64,000 bases of DNA, from the NCBI GenBank assembly GCA_019801415.1, contig JAHVJD010000005.1:62001-126000 (forward strand), written 5' to 3'. A program made the translations under genes and the position numbers. The notes under the pieces are model-generated. The model saw nothing but the letters and a program-made list of their open reading frames with translations. It had not been told where the DNA came from and searched no databases. Each line of letters begins with the position of its first letter. The first letter of the stretch is position 1. Of the stretch, positions 8,368 to 17,256 are shown piece after piece. This DNA comes from Nocardioides marinus. GTDB lineage: Bacteria; Pseudomonadota; Alphaproteobacteria; Rhodobacterales; Rhodobacteraceae.

Positions 8368-10875
8368 TCAGCCGTTCTGACGGATGGTCTCGTTCTTCGG
8401 GTCGTAGGGGCTGTCGCAGGTCACGACCGCATCCCACAGCTTGTCCTGCATCTTGACCTTCAGCTTGGTGCCTTCGACAGCCATCTCGGGCTTCACGTAG
8501 CCCATGCCGATGGATTTCTCGAAGGCCACCGAGTAGCCGCCGGAGGTGAGACGGCCCACACGGGTGCCATCCTCGGCATAGAGCGCCTCGCGGCCCCAGG
8601 GATCGGCGTCTTCGGGACCGTCGATCAGCAGGGTGCAGCATTTCACCCGCACGCCGGTCTCGATCAGCTTCTCCTTGCCGTGGAAGTCCTTCTCCAGGTC
8701 GACAAAGCGCGGCAGGTCGGCTTCCAGCGGGGTTGCGTCGCGGCCGAGCTCGTTGCCGAAGGCACGGTAGGATTTCTCCTGGCGCAGCCAGTTCTGGGCG
8801 CGGGCTCCGACCAGCTTCATCCCGTGCTTCTCGCCCGCCTTTTCGAGCAGGTCGAACAGGTAGTTCTGCATCTCGATCGGGTGATGCAGTTCCCAGCCGA
8901 GTTCACCGGTGTAAGCCACGCGGATCGCGTTGACCGGGCACATGCCCAGTTCGATCTGGCGGGCCGACAGCCAGGGGAAACGCTTGTTGGACAGCGCGGT
9001 TTCCGGGTCGGCGTCGACGATCACCTCTTTCAGCACGTCGCGGGACTTGGGGCCTGCGATGGCGAAGACGCCCCACTGGGTGGTCACGTCCTGGATCTCG
9101 ATGTAGCCGAACTCCTCCATCTTGTCCTCGGCCGCCTTGCGCAGGAAGTCGGCGTCATACTCCGACCAGGCACCGGCAGAGACCAGGTAGTAGTTGTTCT
9201 CGCCGTTGCGCACGATGGTGTATTCGGTGCGCGTGGTGCCATGCGAAGTCAGCGCGTAGGTCAGGTTGATGCGGCCGACCTTCGGCAGCTTGTTGCAGGT
9301 GAACCAGTCGAGGAACCGGGTGGCACCGGGGCCTTTGACGACATGCTTGGTGAAGGCGGTGGCGTCGATCAGGCCAACGCCGTTGCGGATCGCCTTGGCC
9401 TCTTCCACGGCGTATTGCCACCACTTGCCCCGGCGGAACGAGCGGCTTTCCCTGTCGAAGTTTTCCGGCGCATCGACGGGGCCGAAGTAGTTCGGGCGTT
9501 CCCAGCCGTTGACCCAGCCGAACTGTGCGCCGCGGGCCTTCTGGCGGTCATAGGCAGGGGCGGTGCGCAGCGGACGGCAGGCTTCGCGCTCTTCGTCCGG
9601 GTGGTGCAGGATGTAGACGTGCTCGTAGCACTCCTCGTTCTTGCGGGCCGCGAACTCGGTGGTCATCCAGTTGGAGGAGTAGCGTTTCGGGTCGAGCGAC
9701 GCCATGTCGATCTCGGCCTCGCCGTCCACCATCATCTGCGCCAGGTAGTAGCCGGTGCCGCCTGCGGCGGTGATGCCGAAGGAGAAGCCTTCCGCCAGCC
9801 ACATGTTGCGCAGGCCCGGCGCCGGACCGACCAGCGGGTTGCCGTCGGGGGTGTAGCAGATCGGGCCGTTGAAGTCGTCCTTGAGGCCGCTTTCGGCGCA
9901 GGAGGGCACGCGCTCGGCCATCGCCATGTACTGGTCGGCGATCCGGTCGAGGTCCAGCGGGAACAGGTCGGCGCGGAAGCTGTCCGGCACGCCATGCTCA
10001 AACCGCGCCGGTGCGCCGTGTTCGTAGATGCCGAGGATCCAGCCGCCGCGCTCTTCGCGGGCGTAGGATTCGTTGTCGGCGTCGCGGATCACCGGGTGCT
10101 CGGGGTTGCCCGCTTCGCGCCATTTGACCAGCTCGGGGTCCTGGTCCATCACGATGAAGGTATGCTCGACCGGGATCGCCGGCATCTTGATGCCCAGCAT
10201 CTTGGCGGTGCGCTGCGCGTGGTTGCCGGAGGCGGTCACGACGTGCTCGGCGGTGATCACCACCTTCTCGTCGGACTCGACCAGGTTGCCACCCTTCTCG
10301 ATCATCTTGGTGCAGGTGACTTCCCAGTGGGTGCCGTTCCAGTGGAACGCGTCGGCCTGCATCTTGCGGACGATCTCGACGCCGCGCTGGCGGGCACCCT
10401 TGGCCATCGCCTGGGTCACGTCGGCAGGGTTAATATAGCCGTCCTCGGTGTGGTAGATCGCGCCCTTCAGATCGGAGGTTTCGATCAGCGGCCAGCGTTC
10501 CTTGATCTGCTCCGGGGTCAGCCACTCGTATTTCACGTCGCAGGTTTCCGCGGTGGAGGCATAGAGCATGTATTCATCCATGCGCTCCTGGGTCTGCGCC
10601 ATGCGCAGGTTGCCGACCACGGCGAAACCCGCGTTCAGGCCGGTTTCCTCTTCCAGGGTCTTGTAGAAATCGACCGAGTACTTGTGGATGTGGGTGGTCG
10701 CATAGGACATGTTGAACAGCGGCAGCAGGCCGGCTGCGTGCCAGGTCGAACCGGAAGTCAGCTCGTCCCGTTCGATCAGCATGACATCGTCCCACCCGGC
10801 CTTGGCCAGGTGATAGGCAATCGAGGTGCCGACGGCGCCGCCGCCCACAACAAGTGCTTTGACTTGGGTTTTCAT
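8368..10875 (-). CDS. Dimethylglycine/sarcosine dehydrogenase-like FAD-GcvT protein
   Basis: An 835-residue two-part enzyme. The N-terminal half is a DAO-type FAD domain with VVGGGAVGTSIA at residues 9-20. His46 in STWHAAGLL is the residue to which FAD is covalently bound in dimethylglycine dehydrogenases. The second half is a GcvT/folate-binding aminomethyl-transfer domain, roughly residues 430-820. It would demethylate dimethylglycine or sarcosine and pass one-carbon units to tetrahydrofolate. The ATG at 10875 fits the family start; the frame is open for 48 more codons upstream. It stands alone with its own terminator. The link to the betaine-type importer at 22-27 kb is inferred. The exact substrate is uncertain. 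Confidence 0.9.
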   Translation of the reverse strand: MKTQVKALVVGGGAVGTSIAYHLAKAGWDDVMLIERDELTSGSTWHAAGLLPLFNMSYATTHIHKYSVDFYKTLEEETGLNAGFAVVGNLRMAQTQERMDEYMLYASTAETCDVKYEWLTPEQIKERWPLIETSDLKGAIYHTEDGYINPADVTQAMAKGARQRGVEIVRKMQADAFHWNGTHWEVTCTKMIEKGGNLVESDEKVVITAEHVVTASGNHAQRTAKMLGIKMPAIPVEHTFIVMDQDPELVKWREAGNPEHPVIRDADNESYAREERGGWILGIYEHGAPARFEHGVPDSFRADLFPLDLDRIADQYMAMAERVPSCAESGLKDDFNGPICYTPDGNPLVGPAPGLRNMWLAEGFSFGITAAGGTGYYLAQMMVDGEAEIDMASLDPKRYSSNWMTTEFAARKNEECYEHVYILHHPDEEREACRPLRTAPAYDRQKARGAQFGWVNGWERPNYFGPVDAPENFDRESRSFRRGKWWQYAVEEAKAIRNGVGLIDATAFTKHVVKGPGATRFLDWFTCNKLPKVGRINLTYALTSHGTTRTEYTIVRNGENNYYLVSAGAWSEYDADFLRKAAEDKMEEFGYIEIQDVTTQWGVFAIAGPKSRDVLKEVIVDADPETALSNKRFPWLSARQIELGMCPVNAIRVAYTGELGWELHHPIEMQNYLFDLLEKAGEKHGMKLVGARAQNWLRQEKSYRAFGNELGRDATPLEADLPRFVDLEKDFHGKEKLIETGVRVKCCTLLIDGPEDADPWGREALYAEDGTRVGRLTSGGYSVAFEKSIGMGYVKPEMAVEGTKLKVKMQDKLWDAVVTCDSPYDPKNETIRQNG

Positions 10876-11084
10876 TCTCCGGCTCTCCAGCGTTATGAGA
10901 TTCTTGGCAATGGTTATGCCCAAGCGCGTGCGGCGGCGCGAAATCCAGCCGACGCAAAAACAGCCAAAACCGACCTTGCGCGCCAAGCTCGACAGGTTTC
11001 TGGCGAAAAAACCCGCCAACGGCCTGTTTCACCCGGCATTTCGGCTGAATCGCTGTGCTGGAAAACCGGTGTCGGCGCCTGCGC

Positions 11085-11414
11085 TCAGCAGTCGGCCACG
11101 GTGCCACGGCGCACGCAGACCGGCTGCGGCGCCTCCTCCTGCGGGGTGCCCTGCGCTTCGGCCAGCTGCTCGCCGCCGCCCAGCAGGCTCTTGCCATAGG
11201 TGGCAACGTCGCCCCACAGGGACGTTTCCGCGTCGCCTCTTGCCGCCTTGGCGGCACGGGCGCGGACAAAGCGATCCTGCACGATGGTGCCGTAATCGGT
11301 GGCGCTGAGATCGCCCCAGCCCAGCCCCGCATCGCGGGTCTGGATGTAGTAATCCGCACCGATCACCGCCTGGGTGCTGCACAACAGGATGCCAACGGCT
11401 TTTTTCAGTCCCAT
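11085..11414 (-). CDS. Small exported hypothetical protein
   Basis: A 109-residue protein. Residues 1-20 (MGLKKAVGILLCSTQAVIGA) resemble a signal peptide or a single membrane anchor. The rest is polar, with a C-terminal pair of cysteines (PVCVRRGTVADC) spaced to form a disulfide. I recognise no family. It is a single gene upstream of a 519-bp region without genes. The chosen ATG at 11414 gives the signal-like N-terminus; the frame stays open to 11513. Reality as a gene is likely but not certain. Confidence 0.55.
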   Translation of the reverse strand: MGLKKAVGILLCSTQAVIGADYYIQTRDAGLGWGDLSATDYGTIVQDRFVRARAAKAARGDAETSLWGDVATYGKSLLGGGEQLAEAQGTPQEEAPQPVCVRRGTVADC

Positions 11415-11933
11415 GGGTGGTCTCCGCCTACTTCCTCGCCCGGATGCCAGCGGGCACCGGCATGAGGCGCGAAATTGCGGCGGTTTGCGGGCAATTCTGC
11501 GCAGAACCGGCACAATTGCCGCTATCCGGCCAGGGCCCCTGCCCTGCCGGTGTTGCTTCGGTACTGTCTATGTCGCTCGCGCTGTGCAGCGGTTGAGGAT
11601 GGCGGCGCCGCCACGGGGGCGGAGGCGGGACGGGCGTATCCGCCCGCACGCTAAACGTTGTCTCTGCGTGCCCCCTGCCAAGGGGGCCCTGTTCCTGGGT
11701 GCCGGGGGTGTCAGGCCCGGCAATGACCGCGATCCACGACAACCTGCCATAACCGCCTTTACATGCGGTGACAGCGGCGTGCGGCGGCGGCGCAACACCC
11801 CGGCGGCGCGCGGGCGGCCGACGGCGTGCAGTGAGTATTTTTGGAAAGATGAAGGCGCGGAGGTCACTTTCATCTTTCTTCAAATACTCAAATCCCAAGG
11901 CCTGCCTGCAGCGCCAAGGCTGGTGGGCTTTCG
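11415..11933. other. 519-bp intergenic region without a credible gene
   Basis: Open frames here are short, overlapping and on both strands, as expected of GC-rich DNA. The only structure I see is the long imperfect inverted repeat at 11832-11890. The left part is presumably the promoter region of the small exported protein. Confidence 0.6.
11832..11890. repeat. Long inverted repeat made of two GAGTATTT-type arms
   Basis: Arms of 22 bases at 11832-11853 and 11869-11890 match as reverse complements except for three adjacent mismatches. Each arm has the form TGAGTATTT-nnn-GAAAGATGAA. A similar single arm is found at 41684-41705, so this is a dispersed intergenic element. It lies 43 bp beyond the stop of the oxidase gene and could also act in transcription termination of that gene. 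Confidence 0.75.
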
Positions 11934-13337
11934 TCAGATCTCGAGGATCTTGCCGGGGTTGAGGATGTTTTCCGGATCCAGCGCCGCCTTGATGGCGGCC
12001 ATGTAGCGGGTGGTCTCGCCCAGTTCCTGGGTCAGATAGGGACGCTTGCCCTGGCCGATGCCGTGCTCACCCGTGCAGGTGCCCTCCATCGAGATCGCCA
12101 TCTCGTTGAGCCAGCCGACATATTTGTCCGCCTTGGCGCTCTCTTCTGCGCTGTCCATGTCGATCAGCAGCAGCGCGTGGAAATTGCCGTCGCCGACATG
12201 GCCGACCATCGGTGCCATCAGGCCCATTTCTTCGGCTTTTTCGCGGGCTGCGGAAACGCATTCGGCCAGCCGCGAGATCGGCACGCAGACATCGGTGGAG
12301 ATGCCCTTGGCGCCCGGGCGCAGCTGCAGGCTGGCCCAGTACATGTCATGGCGCGCCTGCCATAGCTTGCTGCGCTCCTCGGCAGTTGATGTCGCGGCGA
12401 TGTCGAAGCCGCCGAATTCCTCGGCGATGGAGGCGAACATGTCGGCCTGCTCCACCACGCCCGCGTCCGAGCCGTGGAATTCCAGCAGCAGGAGCGGCGT
12501 TTCCGGCAGCTCAAGCCCGGAATAGGCGTTGGCGGCGCGCACGCTCAGCGCGTCCAGCAGTTCGATCCGGGCGACCGGGATACCGTATTGGATGGTCATC
12601 ATCACCGCGCGGCAGGCGTCATCGACGCTGCGGAAGGCGCAGCGGGCGGAGCGGATCGCCTCGGGGATGCCCTGCAGTTTCAAGGTCAGCTCGGTGATCA
12701 GGCCAAGGGTGCCCTCGGAGCCGACCAGCAGGCGGGTCATGTCATAGCCGGCCGAGGATTTCTTGGCCCGCTGCGCGGTGCGGATCACACCGCCGTCGGC
12801 CATCACCGCCTCAAGCGCCAGCACATTGTCCTTCATGGTGCCATAGCGCACCGCGTTGGTGCCGGACGCGCGCGTCGCCGCCATACCGCCGAGCGAGGCA
12901 TTGGCGCCCGGATCGATCGGGAAGAACAGCCCCTGGTCGCGCAGGTAGGTGTTCAGCTGCTCGCGGGTGACGCCGGGCTGCACCACCACGTCAAGATCCT
13001 CGGCATTGACCCTGAGGATCTTGTCCATGCGCATCATGTCGACGCAGATGCCGCCGGCTGGTGCGTTCACATGGCCTTCGAGCGAGGTGCCGGTGCCGAA
13101 GGGGATCACCGGCACGCCATGCTCGGCGCAGGTGCGCACGATCTCGGCGACCTCCTCGGTCGAGGTGGGAAAGGCCACCGCGTCGGGAGCCTGGTTGGTG
13201 ATCCAGGTGGTGGTGTGGCCGTGCTGTTCGCGGATCGCCTGGCCGGTCTGCAACCGGTCGCCCAGACGGTCCTGCAGGGTGTCGATCGCGGCGCGGATCC
13301 CGGCCTCGTTGCGGGGCAGTGAGGTGGCTTGGACCAT
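11934..13337 (-). CDS. FAD-linked oxidase, D-lactate dehydrogenase (cytochrome)/GlcD-like
   Basis: A 467-residue flavoprotein of the FAD_binding_4/FAD-oxidase C family. The N-terminal FAD domain has PFGTGTSLEGH near residue 73 and DPGANASLGGMAATRASGTN near residue 115. The C-terminal substrate and metal region has GHVGDGNFHALL near residue 385 and GEHGIGQGKR near residue 425. Such enzymes oxidise D-lactate, glycolate or other 2-hydroxyacids and pass electrons to cytochrome or quinone. The ATG at 13337 follows a GGAG-type ribosome site. It is a single gene. Lactate versus glycolate cannot be told from sequence alone; no GlcE or GlcF neighbour is present, which favours the lactate type. Confidence 0.88.
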   Translation of the reverse strand: MVQATSLPRNEAGIRAAIDTLQDRLGDRLQTGQAIREQHGHTTTWITNQAPDAVAFPTSTEEVAEIVRTCAEHGVPVIPFGTGTSLEGHVNAPAGGICVDMMRMDKILRVNAEDLDVVVQPGVTREQLNTYLRDQGLFFPIDPGANASLGGMAATRASGTNAVRYGTMKDNVLALEAVMADGGVIRTAQRAKKSSAGYDMTRLLVGSEGTLGLITELTLKLQGIPEAIRSARCAFRSVDDACRAVMMTIQYGIPVARIELLDALSVRAANAYSGLELPETPLLLLEFHGSDAGVVEQADMFASIAEEFGGFDIAATSTAEERSKLWQARHDMYWASLQLRPGAKGISTDVCVPISRLAECVSAAREKAEEMGLMAPMVGHVGDGNFHALLLIDMDSAEESAKADKYVGWLNEMAISMEGTCTGEHGIGQGKRPYLTQELGETTRYMAAIKAALDPENILNPGKILEI

Positions 13338-13460
13338 GGGCGGGGCTCCTGGAGGCTGGTGGGTATGCTTATCAATTACCCGGGCACTATAGGCGCCCGC
13401 AGGCCGGGTGCAAGGCACGAAGCCGGGAGCGGCCCGGCCCCCTTGGGCCGGGCGGCGGCG

Positions 13461-15242
13461 TTATCCGCCGAGCGCGATGCCTTCGCGGCGCGGGTCGGCA
13501 GCGCCCTTCAGCCCCTCGCCGATCTCGATCGCATGCAGACCGGAGGTGAGGTCGCGGGCATTCACCTTGAAGCCCATCTCGGTCAGCGCTTCGCCCAGGT
13601 CTTCGGCGCCGGTGCCCACCTCGAGGTCATAGGTGCCGAAGCGGTTGACCAGATGCGGCATTGCCAGCGCTTCCTGGATGTCCATGCCCCAGTCGGCCCA
13701 GGCCACGATGGATTTCGCCACGTAGCCGATGATCCGGCTGCCACCGGGCGAGCCGATGGCCAGCACCGGCTGACCGTCGCGCAGCAGGATCGTCGGCGCC
13801 ATCGAGGAGCGCGGGCGTTTGCCCGGCTCCAGCCGGTTGGCAATCGGCACGCCGTCCTTGTGGCTGCGGAAGGAGAAATCCGTCAGCTCGTTGTTCAGGA
13901 GGAAGCCGTTTGTCATCAGCCGCGAGCCAAAGGCGTTCTCGATGGTCGTGGTCATCGACAGCACGTTGCCGTAGCTGTCCACGATCGAGATATGCGAGGT
14001 CGAGGGCAGCTCGATCGACTCGTCGTCGGCCAGCAGAAGCGCGTGATCGAACTCGGGCGCGCCCGGCGCCACCTCGGGCAGCGCGTCGTCGCCTTGCAGC
14101 AGTTCGGCGCGCGACGCCAGGTAATCCGCCGCCACCAGCCCCTGCACCGGCACCGGCACGTAATCGCTATCGGCCATGTAGCGGCCCCGGTCGGCAAAGG
14201 CGAGGCGCGAGGCATCGCCGATCAGCCGCCAGGCCTCGGCACTGTCGGGGCCCATCGCGGCCAGGTCATAGCTGTCGAGCATGCCGAGGATCTGCCCCAC
14301 GGTCAGCGCGCCGGAGGACGGCGGGCCCATGCCGCAGGCCTCGAAGTCGCGGTACTGAGCGCAGACAGCGGGGCGCTCGCGCACCTGGTAGAGCGCCAGA
14401 TCCACCGTCGACAGCACACCGGGGTTGCCCTCTGCGGTCTGCACCGTGCGGCTGATGTCGGCGGCAATCGGCCCGGTATAGAAGGCCGCCGCGCCGCCCT
14501 CGGCCAGGGCGCGCAGGGTGGCGGCGTAATCGGGGTTCAGCAACGTGTCCCCTGCCCGCAGCGGCGCGCCGCGGGGCAGGAAATACGCCGCCGTGTGGGC
14601 AAACCGCCCAAGCCGGTCGGCGTCGCCCTCGACCAGCGCGGCAAGACGTGGCGAGACGGCAAAGCCTTCCTCGGCCAGCTGGATCGCGGGTTCGAACAGT
14701 GAGGGCCAGTTGGCGCGCCCCCAGCGCCGATGCGCGGCCTCCAGCAGCGCGGGCGTGCCGGGGGTGCCGACAGAGCGGCCGCCGACCACGGCGTCATAGA
14801 ATTTGAGCGGTTCGCCGTTTTCATCCTGAAACAGCGTCGGCGTGGCGGCCAGCGGCGCGGTTTCGCGTGCGTCCAGCGTGGTCAGCTCGCCGCTGGCGGC
14901 GTCGTACCAGACCAGGAAGGCCCCGCCACCGAGGCCCGAGGATTGCGGCTCAACCAGCCCCAGAACGGTCTGCACCGCCACCATTGCATCCGCCGCCGTG
15001 CCGCCCGCGCGCAAGATTCGCGCCCCGGCCTCGACCGCATGCGGGTTGGCGGCAGCCACCATCCAGTTCTCGCCCTTCACCGCGCGGCCGTCGGCCTTGG
15101 CGGCCAGCGCTTCGGCGACCTCGGTGGAGATCGCCTCGAAGGTGCCGGAGGTTGCGGCCTCGGGCGCCACCGCATCGGCCGCCTCCTGCGCAAGGACGGG
15201 GGCCGCGGCGAGACCGGCGCAGGCCAGAACGACATACTTCAT
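13461..15242 (-). CDS. ggt: Gamma-glutamyltransferase
   Basis: A 593-residue periplasmic glutathione hydrolase/transpeptidase of the N-terminal nucleophile family. It has a Sec signal peptide (residues 1-19, ending VLAQ). The large subunit contains GGGAFLVWYD near residue 106. Autoproteolysis and catalysis should occur at Thr415 in STSHISIVD, the position of E. coli Thr391. The following SRLMTNGFLLNNELTDFSF segment is the family small-subunit signature. The gene lies 31 bp downstream of the 2-hydroxyacid dehydrogenase gene on the same strand and may share its transcript. It probably scavenges glutathione-derived amino acids. Confidence 0.92.
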   Translation of the reverse strand: MKYVVLACAGLAAAPVLAQEAADAVAPEAATSGTFEAISTEVAEALAAKADGRAVKGENWMVAAANPHAVEAGARILRAGGTAADAMVAVQTVLGLVEPQSSGLGGGAFLVWYDAASGELTTLDARETAPLAATPTLFQDENGEPLKFYDAVVGGRSVGTPGTPALLEAAHRRWGRANWPSLFEPAIQLAEEGFAVSPRLAALVEGDADRLGRFAHTAAYFLPRGAPLRAGDTLLNPDYAATLRALAEGGAAAFYTGPIAADISRTVQTAEGNPGVLSTVDLALYQVRERPAVCAQYRDFEACGMGPPSSGALTVGQILGMLDSYDLAAMGPDSAEAWRLIGDASRLAFADRGRYMADSDYVPVPVQGLVAADYLASRAELLQGDDALPEVAPGAPEFDHALLLADDESIELPSTSHISIVDSYGNVLSMTTTIENAFGSRLMTNGFLLNNELTDFSFRSHKDGVPIANRLEPGKRPRSSMAPTILLRDGQPVLAIGSPGGSRIIGYVAKSIVAWADWGMDIQEALAMPHLVNRFGTYDLEVGTGAEDLGEALTEMGFKVNARDLTSGLHAIEIGEGLKGAADPRREGIALGG

Positions 15243-15273
15243 CAAAAATCCTCCCTTGAAAAAACGGCGGCCT

Positions 15274-16260
15274 CTACAGCATTGAGGGCACCACCTGATC
15301 CGGCGGACGGTGACCGTCCTCAAATGTCTTGATGTTCAGCAACACTTTCTCGCCCATCTCGATCCGCCCCTCGATGGTGGCCGAGCCCATATGCGGCAGC
15401 AGCACCACGTTGGGCAACTCGCGCAGGCGCGGGTTGATGTCGGTGCCATGCTCATAGACGTCGAGGCCGGCGCCCGCGATCTCACCCGCGCGCAGCATCC
15501 GGGTCAGCGCGTGTTCGTCGATCACCTCGCCGCGCGAAGTGTTGACGATGACACCGGTGGGTTTCATCAGCTTGAGCCGACGCGCGTTCATCAGGTGGAA
15601 GGTCGATGGCGTCGAGGGGCAGTTGACCGAGATCACGTCCATGCGGGCGACCATCTGGTCGAGGCTCTCCCAATAGGTGGCCTCCAGCTTTTCCTCGATC
15701 TCGGGGCGCAGGCGGCGGCGGTTGTGGTAATGCACCTGCATACCAAAGGCGGCGGCGCGCCGGGCGACCGCCTGGCCAATCCGCCCCATGCCGAGAATGC
15801 CGAGGCGGCGTCCCGCGATGCGCCCCCCCAGAAGCGCGGTCGGCGCCCAGCCCTGCCAGTCGCCCTTCTGCATCACCGCCAGCCCCTCGGGGAGGCGGCG
15901 CACCACGGCCATGATCAGCGCCATGGTCATGTCGGCGGTATCATCGGTCAGCACACCGGGGGTGTTGGAGACCAGGATGCCGCGTTGCCGGGCCGTGGCG
16001 ACATCGATGTGGTCGACCCCGGCACCGTAATTGGCGATCAGCTTGAGCCGCTCGCCGGCCTGTCCCAGCAGCCCGGCATCGATGGTATCGGTCACCGTCG
16101 GCACCAGCACATCGGCCTCCTTCATGGCCGCCGCCAGCTCGGCCCGGCTCATCGGGGTGTCATCCTCGCGCAGGCGCACGTTGAACAATTCGCTCAGCCG
16201 CGTTTCCACTGGTTCAGGCAACCGTCGCGTAACGACAACACTCAGTCGGTCTCTTGGCAC
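15274..16260 (-). CDS. D-isomer 2-hydroxyacid (glyoxylate/hydroxypyruvate-type) dehydrogenase
   Basis: A 328-residue NAD(P)-dependent dehydrogenase of the GyaR/GRHPR type. The Rossmann motif LGILGMGRIG is near residues 150-159. The catalytic residues Arg (NTSRGEVID), Glu (LDVYEHG) and His (LLPHMGSAT) are all present. I prefer a GTG start at 16260, because GGGAGA lies six bases upstream and the protein then begins MPRDRLSVVVTRR; upstream ATGs lack such a site. It reduces glyoxylate or hydroxypyruvate, or oxidises D-glycerate. The gamma-glutamyltransferase gene follows on the same strand. Confidence 0.9.
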   Translation of the reverse strand: MPRDRLSVVVTRRLPEPVETRLSELFNVRLREDDTPMSRAELAAAMKEADVLVPTVTDTIDAGLLGQAGERLKLIANYGAGVDHIDVATARQRGILVSNTPGVLTDDTADMTMALIMAVVRRLPEGLAVMQKGDWQGWAPTALLGGRIAGRRLGILGMGRIGQAVARRAAAFGMQVHYHNRRRLRPEIEEKLEATYWESLDQMVARMDVISVNCPSTPSTFHLMNARRLKLMKPTGVIVNTSRGEVIDEHALTRMLRAGEIAGAGLDVYEHGTDINPRLRELPNVVLLPHMGSATIEGRIEMGEKVLLNIKTFEDGHRPPDQVVPSML

Positions 16261-16422
16261 TTGCGCTCTCCCTTGGGCATTTCTATTCCTGCGCCTGCGT
16301 GGCATCGTGGCGCAGGACGCGGACGGGCACAAGAACCCAAGCGCCTCCTGCTGCCGCTGGACGGGAAAAATCCTTCCTTTGGCAAACGGTCAGACCTAAA
16401 GCGGGCATCAACGGCAGTACGA

Positions 16423-16956
16423 ATGACAAAGGCAGACAGAAGCGTGACATTTGTGGCAGGGTTTGCGCGCCGCCTGGCGGCGGCGGTCATCGCGGTGACA
16501 GTGGCAGGCGCCGCCTGCGCCGCCGAGACCCGTGGTCCGGTCACCAACCTGCCGCTGCCCCGTTTCGTGTCGATGAAGGCCGCGAAGGGCAACGTGCGCC
16601 GGGGTCCGTCGCTGAGCCACAAGATCGACTGGGTGTTCAAGCGCCGTGGTATGCCGCTGAAGATCACCGCCGAATATGGCCATTGGCGTCGGGTGCAGGA
16701 TCGCGACGGCTTTGGCGGCTGGGTGCACTATGCCCTGCTGTCCGGGGTGCGCACGGTGCTGGTCGAAGAAGACATGCTGACCGTGCACACCCGCCCCGAC
16801 AGCAAGGCGCCGGTCAGCGCGGCCTTCGAACTGGGCGTGGTGGCACGGCTGGGCGAATGCCAGCCCGACTGGTGCGAAATCTCGGCCGGTGGCTACAGCG
16901 GCTGGGCTCCCAAGAAGAAACTCTGGGGTGTCGCCCCGGATGAGCTGCGCGACTGA
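16423..16956 (+). CDS. Exported protein with two bacterial SH3 domains
   Basis: A 177-residue protein with a Sec signal (residues 1-33, ending CAA). It has two SH3-like domains: the first at about 48-108, with GNVRRGPSLSHKIDWVF and WVHYALLSG, and the second at about 110-165, ending in GWAPKKKLWGV. Proteins of this type in alphaproteobacteria are usually envelope proteins of unknown role; SH3b domains often bind peptidoglycan or peptides. The ATG at 16423 gives the signal peptide. The gene is divergent from the 2-hydroxyacid dehydrogenase gene, and the 162 bp between them should hold both promoters. Confidence 0.88.
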   Translation: MTKADRSVTFVAGFARRLAAAVIAVTVAGAACAAETRGPVTNLPLPRFVSMKAAKGNVRRGPSLSHKIDWVFKRRGMPLKITAEYGHWRRVQDRDGFGGWVHYALLSGVRTVLVEEDMLTVHTRPDSKAPVSAAFELGVVARLGECQPDWCEISAGGYSGWAPKKKLWGVAPDELRD

Positions 16957-17256
16957 CACCGGGGAAGCCCGGCGGGCCAGCGGGCGCGCCGAGCATCCGG
17001 TCAGACCGCCCCCTGCCCTCGCCTTGGTGGTGCCGGGACACGTCCGCCGCGGCAATCCGCGCGCAGGCCGCATGCGCCAAACCATTGCACCCGCAGCAAG
17101 GGTGATTTACATGGGTGGCACATCCATGGCTGCCAAGGCCGGTCCGGGCCCCCTTTCCGGCCCCCGCCGCGGTGGCACGGCATTTCTCTGATCGGCGCGG
17201 TCGCCCGCGCTGGCGTCATCATCAAACCTCCGAACTTCGCTGAAAGGTTGTGGAAC
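16957..17256. other. 300-bp intergenic region upstream of icd
   Basis: I see no gene here. The last 50 bp are less GC-rich and carry the icd ribosome site GAAAGG at 17242-17247. The icd promoter is presumably within this stretch, but no confident -35/-10 pair could be picked. Confidence 0.5.

Noticed and set aside
8287-11199. 970-codon open frame on the plus strand
   Set aside because: It is antisense to the dimethylglycine dehydrogenase-like gene, whose motifs and terminator are clear. The plus-strand product has no coherent fold.
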